From Symsagittifera roscoffensis (taxonomy: Eukaryota; Xenacoelomorpha; Acoela; Convolutidae), in contig NC_087062.1 of assembly GCF_963678635.1 (NCBI RefSeq), positions 92,975,845 to 93,039,844 of the forward strand: a DNA stretch of 64,000 nucleotides. Reading direction: 5' to 3'. Position 1 is the first letter of the stretch; every line of letters starts with the position of its first letter. Under the pieces are notes generated by a model. It had not been told where the DNA came from. It did no database searches and saw only the letters and a list, made by a program, of their open reading frames with translations. Position numbers and translations under genes: made by a program. Below, in pieces: positions 54,963 through 64,000 of this stretch.

Positions 54963-55190
54963 GGATTTTCTCGAGAAGGATCTATTCTAAAAAACGATTT
55001 CCCGAATCCGCCGAAAACGCAGAGCTCGGGAATTTGGAGAAAACTTGTCAAAAGTGCCTTCCCGTAAAAAACGCTTTCCCTTAAAACTAGTATATATTGA
55101 GCTTCAAAACTTAGTACCAAAGGGTGCGGAATTGAATCTCTGAAAGAAGGAAAGTGAAAAAACGTCCCCCCCCCCCTAAATCTGCTCCTG
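54963..55190. mobile_element. Partial hAT-like MITE
   Basis: Starts within the family end (GGATTTTCTCGAGAAGGATCTA) and finishes CCCCCTAAATCTGCTCCTG. The outermost left repeat is missing. Confidence 0.5.
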
Positions 55191-58060
55191 CTTCTTTACG
55201 AAGCAATAGTGAAATTTTGGTTATTTTGTATAAAGTCGAGGATTTTGTATAAACAATCTCTATGTTTGACCTCTATACCAAAAGAAATGCTTAAAATGCT
55301 TCTCATACAATTCTTTTTTTAAGTTAATGGAGAAATATTTTGGATGAAAAAGAGCTCTCTATACATTAATAACAAGTTTCTTCTATTTCGATCAAAAATG
55401 TTTAACTATCATACGATTTCTGTTTTATGGTTTTTCCATAAAAAAAAATTTCGAAATCATTTAAAAATGCTTATTTTTTAATTTCAGAGTCAATGAACGT
55501 GGTGAAGACTCTTATTCAGGTGCTGATAATTTTTTATTTTCGTTTTTCTTACGAAAAAACCTTAGAGTTTGCTCACGCTCTAATTTAATTTTTCGCTATT
55601 TGATTTTTGATTTTTTTTTTTCAAAATTCAGTTCATTTCGTTTGATAAAAGGAAGGCAAGCTTCACTATAGAACAACAAATGTAGAAAAATCATGAAAAA
55701 CGTGAATAACCTATAGTATTTTCAGCTTTCCCATTGGACTAAAAACTGTACTATTGAACCAGTTTTCCCACTTTGAGTAAATCTTATGCAAAAAAAAGTT
55801 TTATCTTTAAACGTTCTTGAAATTCAAATAGCTTTCAGACCATATAATTGTGACTCTGAAAATTGAGAAATGAATTCTTCTAAAAAGAAATTTTTCATAT
55901 TTCTTATTTCTGTAACAATTGAAAACTGAAAAATTTTTGGGATTTTTTTTGTGTTTAAGAGTGATGAACGTAGTGAAGATTCTTATTTAGGTCTTGCTGA
56001 TTTTTTTGACTTTTTTCAGGAATATTGATGCACGTAAGTATAATGAATTTTTGAATTAAATTGAAATTCATCTGCTGAAAGTGACGTAACTAGCACTCTA
56101 CAGATACAAACGTGGAAATGGAGCGAAGAAACCTGAACGATTTCTAGGATTTAATTTCAAGATTTCCGGCGGAGTAAAAACTTTAGCTGTTGATCCAATT
56201 TTCTCTAGTTGGGTTAATGTTCTCAAAAAAACGCCCTCATAGATTGCTCTAGAAAGTCAAAAAAACTCAAAAAGCATCCATTTTTTCTTCGAAATTCGAA
56301 AGTTGAGATTTTTCAACAAAGTCAAAATGTTTTTATGTTTACTTGTTCAATACTCTTTTCCAATCTTCGATTGGCTATGTTCATCTCCTCATTGTACAAA
56401 TTTCACCTAATATGTAAATAAACTATCAAAAATTGTTAACTATTTTTAATTCTCACTTTCTTCTGTTTTTTGAGTTAGAATTTAAATGAGCCATATCTGG
56501 ATTCGGCAACGGAATAATTTCATTCGAAACATTGAAAAAAAAGCGGAATTAGTAAATTTGAGACGAATTAATCGAAAATGAGTAAATCATGAGCTGATCG
56601 ATAGAGGCGACAAAACGCCTAAAATATCAGAAACACAACTGAACTGAACAGAACTGAAACAATTTTTAAAAACTGAAAAGTAAGAATAGCTTGTAGTGGA
56701 TTTTAAAACGTTATGCACGTAGTAAATAGTGAGTACTCCTATGTAAAATAGTGATTTGTTTGTTCGTTTTTTTTGTTCAAGAAAAATTTGTAAAATTTGT
56801 TCACGCACAAATTAGATTTTTCGCCGCGCAACTTTTGATTCCTTTTAAAGTTCACATCATTTCCTTTGCTAAAATGAAAGCAAACTCCACATTTAAAGAG
56901 CAAAAAATTACATGTCATAGAAACATGATCAAAATGTAATTTAGAAAATGAATTTTAATTTTCAGTTTTACATGTGGAAAAAAGATTTTATCTATCGCTC
57001 TAGTTTTTTCAAAGTATCAAACAAGTGTCAATCTTAAATTGTTCTTAAAATGAAAAACTCGGAAGTTTCAAGGACATTTTTTTCATCTGAATCAAAAGTT
57101 GTTTTTTTTTCCCGAAAAAGTCAGTGTTTTTAATGTTTCCTTGCGTTTATAGATTCTTGTCTATCTATTTGAAAGTTGTGATTCTATTTAAATTGATTTT
57201 TTGTCAAATAAAAACGCTTTGTTTGTCAGAATTTTGATATTATTTGTCAAAAAACGTTTAATGTACAATTTTCTTATATATATGAGCGTGTTTGCAAATA
57301 TAATTTAAGTTTGAAGACCTTTTTGGATGATTTTGTACCGTTTGTTTTTAGTATCACACACGTTTTTATGCTCGAATAAAAAATGAGTAATATCAATTCG
57401 TTTCAAAACTACGACATGTTTGGGTGTGAAGTACAAAATTTAAGAAAAATTATGTTGAAATTCTTGTGTGAAGCTGATTTTTCTTCTTTTTTGTTGTAGG
57501 AGAGGATATACTGAACACTGTCAAAAACACCAGCCAACATTTTCCACTATGGATTTTATTAAAATTGAAGCTTTCTAGTCTTACACAAAAACTTACGCTT
57601 TGTGTTATAACTTTTTCACCACATTATCGACTTAAGCAGCTTACGTTTTAAGAACTTTTTCTTTTAATTGATTAATTTGAAAAAATGTTTCTATTTAAAT
57701 GTTTCGATTTGAAAAAATCCGTGGTCATTTGATTAGTAGAAGAACTTTAGTTTTTTTTCAAGAATAAGTCATAAAATGCTCTGAAAACTACAGATGTGGA
57801 TTCATACATAATAATGCATTTATGATTGCATTTAGTTATATATGAATTTTTTGAATTCAATTGCAACTCTTCTGCTGAAATTTACGTAGATATTACTCTC
57901 GAAATACGAAAGTGGAAAAGGCGCAAAAAATGTGAATAAATTCTAGTTTCGAAAATGCAATTTAATTATCAGATTTCCCAGCAAGATGAAAGTTTTATCT
58001 GTTGATCCAGTCTTCTAAAATTGGGTTAAATCTATCTACTCATAAATGGTTTGAGGAAAT
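55191..58060. repeat. Array of diverged repeat modules
   Basis: A module of about 180 bp recurs at roughly 55625-55800, 56060-56240, 56805-56990 and 57850-58035. The landmarks are TGGAAAtGGcGCaAA.AAacgTGAA, TTTCcaGATTTCC.GC..G and GTTGATCCA.TTTTCTA..TTGGGTTAA. A second motif, GA.TGAACGT.GTGAAGA.TCTTATT.AGGT, occurs at 55487 and 55955 and looks like a duplicated exon with a 5' splice site. Neither keeps the reading frame of the RS gene. Confidence 0.55.
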
Positions 58061-59719
58061 CAAGAAGCTTTAGGGGATATAGATATGTTAAAATAACATA
58101 AGTTGAAGTTTTTTTTTGAAAAACAAAAAAAAATCATTTTTTTTGTTCATTACTTTTCTGAACTGTCGGTTGGCTATGTTTTTTTAAGACGGAAACTTGA
58201 AGTTTTTTCAACAAAAATGTCAGTATATTTTTTCTACTTCATTGCGTTTATCGAATCTTTTCCAACTATTTGCTTTTTGTTTTTTCAACCAATTGGAACT
58301 ACCTCAAAAAAGTTTTCAGTGATTGGAATGAGAAATTTTTAAAAACCTTTTCAGTCGTGATACGAATTCTATCAAAAAAAAATTGATTTATTTGTTTAGT
58401 GTTTAAAAACTAGTCGGAATCTTTTGGGTTTGAGTTCAATTTTTGGGTAAAATAACAAAATTTGCAATCTTTAAAATATAAAAACAATTAAAAACAATGG
58501 TTTAAGAAAAACCATTAAGAAACTGTTGTTTGATGGTTGTAAGTTTTTCCAATTTTGAGAAAAATGTTTATGGTTGGCTAGAATAGTTGTGATCGAAACA
58601 TTCGTTGCTTGTATCAAGACGATAGGCTTCTCATCCAGTGATCAAGATTCTACACATTAACACAGAAAACAGTCTCAAAGCTTAAACTTCTCTTGAATGT
58701 AGTGAAACTCTACGTATCCTTGACATGTGGTTGCATACTTACTTTTGTACATAATAATGTTTTTTTTTGAGATTTGATTTTTCTTTTTCAATACAATTAA
58801 CGTTCTCCTTTGACAAAATAATTGGGGCGGAAGCAGGAACAGCTGCGCTTTGAATGTTTTGAGCTTTCTAACGGAAAAAACTTAAATCAACTTTTCAAAA
58901 ATTTTCTTAACTTGATTTCTTTTCTTTTCTTTGTTATTGAGTCTTTATTTCATTTTCGTTCTAATTTTTTGAAAAAAAGTGTGCACGTTTGCAATTGGTT
59001 TTTATTGGATTGTTGTTCAAATTTTTTTATGTTTATTTCTTATTCATTTGCTCATTGGGATAATACGCTCTTAAACAACAAAATAATAATAAATAGCAGC
59101 AAAAAGAGTGGAAAATTTAGATATCTAACGTAGATATTTTATTTCAGAAGATTCAGCAGAATAAAAGAAAATTCTGTGACTCAATCACCAGAAATTTATT
59201 AGAATTATGAAAATTGCTTGATACAAAAAAAAATAATTTGTAGTTTTGAGCTCATAATGTTTTTTGAAAAACACCTAAATAGTTCTTGGATTTCCTAAGC
59301 TCTCATTTTTCTCCAAGTTGTGTTTGTTTGGTTGCTTAAAAAAATCATTTGTGTGAAATAGTTGAATTTTTATAATAGCAAGGTGACTTTAAAATTGTTG
59401 AATTGGATTTATTGGAAAAAAAAAGTTTTGGAAGAAAATTCACAAGTAGAAAAAATGAAGAAAAAAAACATGGAAATAAGTTAAGTTTTAAAAGCTTTTA
59501 TTATTGACCCAATATTGAAGCTCAGAAGTTGGTTGAGTTGACAAAGTTTTTTCCAGAGAAAAATGAAACTTTGGACGTCAAAAAACGTTCCTGTATATGA
59601 TACATTTTACTATAATTTTAGATATAGATCGAGTTGATAGATTTTCCATAAAATGCCGAAACTGCATTTTGGCGGTTTAACATATGATTAATTTTCAACT
59701 CTTTTGTAATTATATATAA
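58061..59719. other. Intergenic or intron, nothing recognised
   Basis: Very AT-rich. The frames at 58103 and 58822 are low-complexity Phe/Ser/Leu-rich translations of T-rich DNA and are not called. Confidence 0.5.
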
Positions 59720-60115
59720 CAAGACTGCTCATTTCAGGGCAAAAATCTGAATGTTCCGTCTGCCTTTTGGTGTTCGCCTAAAAATGATAATTTACTTCAA
59801 AAAGATGAAAATTAAAAAAATAATAAAAACGCCCTATAAATAACAAAGTGACACAATTTGCTCCAAGAAACATACCAATTGAGACAAGTAGACTACTTCA
59901 TCCAATATGGAAGAATTCTAGGACGGATTAAATTTCCGCTTAAGTGTTAATAGCGCGAAACTTATCGTGCGTTAATTGTCCCAAATTGGCCTAAATGGCA
60001 ACTTTTAAACCCCAATTATTTTACAAAAAATGATCGCAAGTAAAATTTCTTTTCAAATTTAAGCTCGGGACAGCAAGACCTTTTGCATGATATAAAAAAA
60101 TTTGTCTGCAGAAAA
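59720..60115. repeat. Dispersed repeat family R2, copy 3
   Basis: CAAGACTGCTCATTTCAGGGC, TTCCGTCTGCCTTTTGG, then TTATCGTGCGTTAATTGTCCC and GAGCACAAATATGGCGTTA, in the order of the other two copies. Confidence 0.75.
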
Positions 60116-61029
60116 AAAAATTTCTCGAGCACAAATATGGCGTTATTTTCGTTACTAAAGTCAAAAAAATACGTATTTTGATCTTGTCTCAAAAAATAAT
60201 TAACAAATTGGAATGAATAGCCCCAATCCACTGCGTTTGAGTTGTTTTTGAGTTGTTTTTTTTGTGAGTTGCGCTGACAGTTGTTCATTCCTTGTCTCTG
60301 AAATCTGAAATAATAATAAGCGAAAGTTTGTTCTTCTCGAAAGTTTTAGCTTTAGATACTAGCAAAAAATATATAACAAACTACAAAATGAGCGACCTAA
60401 ACAATTTAAAAATAAAAGTTCGGAATCAGGCATCATATTAGCCGAACACTCTGCTATTTTTTGAATTGTTTTCTGTGGCAAAAATGCATTGCATTCTGAT
60501 TTCATAGACAAAATTTTGCACAAGCTTCAATAGACACTGGATTGCATAGACTGAAGCAACTATAAGACATGTTAATGCTTATATATGATTTCGATGACTT
60601 TAAAACACAGCTTGATTCTATTATATATCAAACCCGAGTTTGAGGTTTCATTGCCCCTCAAAGCGCCTGAAATTGCCATATTTTGAGAAAAAAAATTGAA
60701 ACATTGTTTTTTTTTTGCCTGGTATTGTTTTAACGCCGTGGGTGTTGAAGGTGCCTCGAACTAGAGTGTGGATAACCTATCCTGCCCAGCTGATTGCCAT
60801 TGACAATCAACCACTGAATTTTTTTTCAAACGTTTTTATGGTGATATATTACGATAGGTGGCAGATTTAAATTAAATAGTTGGATCACTCTTTGTTATAG
60901 TTCGAACAGTTTATGTAATTTATTTCAGAATTTTTTATTTTTTAAGGCGAAACAAACAGGTGTAAGATTTAATTTTTTGAACATTATTCCGTCTGTCAGA
61001 GTAATGTTGTTCAAAATATATATACAAAA
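60116..61029. other. Intergenic or intron, nothing recognised
   Basis: AT-rich sequence with no supported gene or repeat. Confidence 0.5.
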
Positions 61030-61170
61030 ACTATCCCACGGCGCGACTCATGCCCAGACTTCCAGACTCAGACTCTCGGCGCGACTATGCAATTTAAGTG
61101 TAAACCCGGATGCGGCGCGACCCTCAAAGTCTGGACATGAGTCTGGGACCTCGACCCGGGCTAGTAGCAT
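61030..61170. repeat. GC-rich island with internal repeats
   Basis: GGCGCGAC occurs three times, and an imperfect inverted pair (ACTCATGCCCAGACTTCCAGACTC and GTCTGGACATGAGTCTGGGA) folds across about 90 bases. It contrasts strongly with the surrounding AT-rich DNA. It is not a tRNA that I can recognise. Confidence 0.45.
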
Positions 61171-61299
61171 GTTCAAGTGATTGAAAATCAAAGGACTATG
61201 TCGTGCATAAAAATTTTCAAATTTAATACATGTAATACTCAAATATTTCTCAAAATTACGACATAATGTAACATATCTTTACGTTTTTATTTGTTTTAG

Positions 61300-61354
61300 G
61301 GCAAAAGAGCCAAAAGCAGAAACAGCCCAGGGTCAGAAAATAAAAACCAAAGAA
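61300..61354 (+). CDS. Possible further exon of the RS-rich gene
   Basis: A TTTGTTTTAG acceptor and a GTGAGT donor bound 55 nt that read, in phase 0, GKRAKSRNSPGSENKNQR, the same Lys/Arg/Ser/Pro composition as the exons at 54107-54866. Phase 0 is what exon 5 requires. The next exon would start in phase 1 and was not found. Confidence 0.45.
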
Positions 61355-62480
61355 GTGAGTATATGAATAAAATGCTCATGACAGTTTTGCTCAGAGATAG
61401 TTAACTATAGTAATTATATGATATCTACCGATATAATCTCGTAGAAGCTTCTATTGCCAAATTGTTCCCCTTATTAAAAACTATGCTTCATTATTTGTTA
61501 TTTATGATTCATCGTGGTCTTCCATTACGTTTTTTATCTTTGCTGCTTTACTTATTTGCGGGGCTTGGATACTAAAATCATGGGACTTTCAGAATTGGGG
61601 TCTGGTTTGCTAATTATAAGTGGGGTTACCGGTTCTTTGGTTAAAATTCGGATTCTTGGGAACCTATTTAATTTTTCTTGGCTTCTGTGGATATGGCATG
61701 GATCAAAATCCGATCCTGATCTATTGTGTGTCATGCTTCTGATGGTTATCAATCGATGACAAACTAAAATAAACAGGGTCATCCACAAGCAAATGGGTCA
61801 ACCAACTAGCGCAGAAAGTTCCGACCACAATAAAAAAAACATTAAAAATTTTTTTGAAAATTGATTTTTGAGTGTTTGTTGCAGCTTATTACTGAGAGAG
61901 GGTGCGGTGACACAGGAGGGGGTGGGGTGGGGGTGGTGGTTTAGAGCGCGCACGGTAGAGTGTGGTAAAATTCTAAATTAGTTTAAAAAATATCAAAAAT
62001 AGCAAAAACTGTACAATAAAATAGTTTCTTTTCTTTCCACTTCCTTAACCAAATTATAGTCGGAACTTTAAAGTGACCTGGTAAGTAATTTTACTTTTTC
62101 TATAATTACAATACATTCACAATTTGAGGGTTTCAGTTATTTGTTACTCGGCTGGGGAGGGGAAAGGGGGGTTGATATGTGAAAGAGCCAATATTTCCGC
62201 TTTTTACTAAATTTGCTTTGATAAGAACTAGGTTTCGGTATTGATAAGAACTAGGATGAAGCAAACTTAATATGGAGCTAGAATGTTGATCAAATATGTA
62301 AAAATCTTTCAAAAACGTGCTTCAAAAAGAAGTCAAGTTTGCTCTGAACATCTTAAAAAACCAAGTTTTTTCACCTTCCAAGTCGTATCAGAAGCAAAAC
62401 TGCAAACAAAGACATAATAACTGGTATTTATTGCAATGGTACGCTGATTTTGATTTGATTTGATTTGCTAACTGGGTTTG
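61355..62480. other. Intergenic or intron, nothing recognised
   Basis: Contains a G-rich run (GGAGGGGGTGGGGTGGGGG, near 61915). Frames at 61514 and 61552 overlap on opposite strands and are unsupported. Confidence 0.4.
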
Positions 62481-62613
62481 ATGTCCAGTGAACCAAGTGA
62501 CAGAGCTCCTACTACACTCGCACACAAAAAACGGGTAAAACGCAAGGATAAAGCACCATACGCAAACAATAAAATGGACGAAAAATACGATAATCAACTT
62601 CCCGAACAACAAG
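62481..62613 (+). CDS. Possible first exon, basic protein
   Basis: The ATG at 62481 opens 44 codons with Lys/Arg/Ala/Asp-rich composition (SSEPSDRAPTTLAHKKRVKRKDK), ending at an AACAAG/GTCAGA donor in phase 1. The composition stands out from the AT-rich background. It could be the start of a separate gene; partners are not visible. Confidence 0.3.
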
Positions 62614-62938
62614 GTCAGAACTTTACATTGCACTTTATTTTCCGTCTCCTTTGACCTCAGAGTAGAGACAATTACTTAAGTTCAGTAAAAATATTCATTG
62701 CTAATGAAAAGTGTTTGATCAAAAGTTTGGTTCAAAATTTTGTGAAGCGAATTTTTTTTCCATGTGAACGAAGAGTGAAGTTACAGATTTTTCACATCTA
62801 ATCACAATTTGCAAATTAATTTCTATTTGAAAAACAAAGTCAACCTAAATTTTACAAAAGATTTCACAGGACTAAAATTTTGAATCGACAAACTTCTTCG
62901 CTCGATTTGGTCAATGTTGGGCATTTTTGAATATATAC

Positions 62939-63540
62939 ACTAAAGGACAAAAATAAGCGCAAATTTGTTATTTTACTCTCAAAAATGCCTGCTTTCAATA
63001 TCTATTTTGGACAAAACTTCCTGTGAAATTCAGTTCACTTTTTACATAGACGAAGAACAAATGATCGGAACTACCCTATATGAAACTATCAATATTCGGT
63101 ATTAATGACTTACCAATCTTATCCGGGTCTGAAAATGCCAGTTTTTCTTATCTGTTCTCACTTTTTTTATTTCGCGTAAAAAAGTAAGAAGCATCTGAGT
63201 TTAGTAAAGTTTTCACACTGATTGTTTCAATTTTCTCGCTGAGAATGCTTCACGTCGCATGAAAAATTTTTTACTCCGTTTATTCAAAACTGTTTTCACT
63301 ATGATGCAAAAACTTAGTTCAGATGAGGAAAACTGGCATTTCAGACCCGGAATAAATTGGTCATTAAAACCGAATATTGATAGTTTCATAGAGGTTAGCT
63401 CTGATCATTCGCTCTTGTTCTATGTAAAATTTTTACTAAATTTCAAAGGAAGTTTTGTTCAAATGGGACTTGAAAGCAGGCGCTTTGGAGAAAAAAATCC
63501 TGAATTTGCGCCTAAATTTGTCCACTTTGCGCCTACTTAA
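62939..63540. mobile_element. Inverted-repeat element, Tc1/mariner-like ends
   Basis: About 235-bp imperfect arms (62939-63180 and about 63300-63535) are inverse complements. Shared blocks include GAAACTATCAATATTCGGT and CCGGGTCTGAAA. The left end is TACACTAAAGGACAAAAAT, similar to Tc1-type termini next to a TA. The 93-codon frame at 63259 is inside an arm and is not called. Confidence 0.6.
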
Positions 63541-63728
63541 AAAATAATAAAACTTTCTTATAACTCTACGAACTTTATGGAAAGAAATTTTATGAAAAAG
63601 TTCTATGATCTAATGAAAAGATTTAAATGAAAAATCGATTGTTTTAAGCAATTTTAATTATACATTTACAAAAAAACCACTTGCATTCATTTTTTGCTTA
63701 CAAAATTAAAACAATTTGCTTACCGACA

Positions 63729-63934
63729 TGGCAAATTACGTTAAAAGCTACGGGTCGACTGCCGCGATTGCTTACGACGATGAGAAGAATGTTTCAGCTG
63801 TCAATAAGGATTCCGACTCCACCTCAAAGAAGGGGGTTTCTGTCGTCACATCAGACACTCCTAGTCCCAATGTTAGTACCCAGCTTCGCTCTTTCGGTAA
63901 TCGTTCAAATGTTTACACTATTAGGCAAAATTAA
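63729..63934 (+). CDS. Short ORF, 68 residues, unrecognised
   Basis: The ATG at 63729 (ACCGACATGG) opens a Ser/Asp/Lys-rich frame (ANYVKSYGSTAAIAYDDEKN, then SDSTSKKGVSVVTSDTPSPN) to a TAA at 63932. Its last codons already lie in a third copy of the repeat at 62939, so the true 3' end of any gene was probably replaced. Codon use and balanced composition suggest a former coding exon. Confidence 0.4.
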
Positions 63935-64000
63935 GCATAAACTAAGGATTTTACTCTCTTAAATGCCTGTTTTCAATGTTCAATTTGGACATTTCCTTCA
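63921..64000. repeat. Third copy of the 62939 repeat arm, cut by the window end
   Basis: TACACTATTAGGCAAAATTAAGC, then TTTTACTCTC, AAATGCCTG.TTTCAAT and TTTGGACA follow the left arm at 62939 in direct orientation. Confidence 0.65.

Noticed and set aside
59000..59140. 103-residue Phe/Ser-rich frame at 58822-59133
   Set aside because: Translation of T-rich DNA without acceptor, donor or family resemblance.
60930..60962. 13-nt micro-exon GCGAAACAAACAG before GTGTAAG
   Set aside because: Its phase would shift the 61300 exon into a frame with a stop.
61030..61170. tRNA gene in the GC-rich island
   Set aside because: No cloverleaf, T-arm or anticodon arm could be drawn.

Overview
The window is AT-rich genomic DNA from an invertebrate animal. 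It has spliced genes with GT-AG and GC-AG introns, a Cys-loop (nicotinic acetylcholine) receptor gene, and several classes of transposable element. Short introns (43 to 180 nt), a TACTAAC-type branch motif and G*-AG introns would fit a larvacean tunicate. That placement is an inference at low confidence; only 'invertebrate metazoan' is well supported.

Layout. 1-2590: 3' end of an LTR retroelement (copy A, + strand). 2591-9378: intergenic DNA with a hAT-type MITE and older repeats. 7252-13206: a tandem duplication of about 3 kb, each unit carrying the last exon of a nicotinic receptor gene (- strand, 9379-9882 and 12539-13042). 14672-16793: four more receptor exons. 17441-36301: a full-length 18.86 kb LTR retroelement (copy B, - strand) inside receptor intron 1, with identical 410-bp LTRs and a 4-bp target duplication. 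36302-41350: rest of intron 1, with a Ty3/Gypsy gag relic, a 950-bp fold-back element and a dispersed repeat. 41351-41474: receptor exon 1 (signal peptide). 42565-43413: a 21-bp minisatellite. 44412-45120: a terminal-inverted-repeat element. 46351-48870: a decayed BEL/Pao retrotransposon. 49928-50764: an intronless gene for an unrecognised secreted protein (- strand). 54107-54866, perhaps on to 61354: a gene of very small exons encoding an Arg/Ser-rich basic protein (+ strand). 55.4-64 kb: repeated modules, inverted repeats and a few possible exons.

The receptor model joins six exons with compatible phases into 444 codons: signal peptide, ligand-binding domain with Cys loop, M1, then M2-M3-M4. 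Two of its five introns need a GC donor. The last exon exists twice, and the two copies differ at only four bases, all of which change an amino acid.

The LTR element is the most unusual object. In its own 5'-3' order it has: a long leader, a basic ORF1, Gag with a CCHC knuckle, protease, RT-RNase H, and an integrase with a GPY/F module. A non-coding spacer follows. Then come a 58-residue double-membrane-span ORF, an overlapping 392-codon ORF with no ATG, a signal-peptide-bearing envelope-like glycoprotein, a Ser/Pro/Thr-rich ORF that starts in an ATGA overlap, a roughly 340-residue ordered protein and a small 3' intron. Many frames are broken by single-base changes even though the LTRs are identical. 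This means either a very young defective copy or homopolymer sequence errors.
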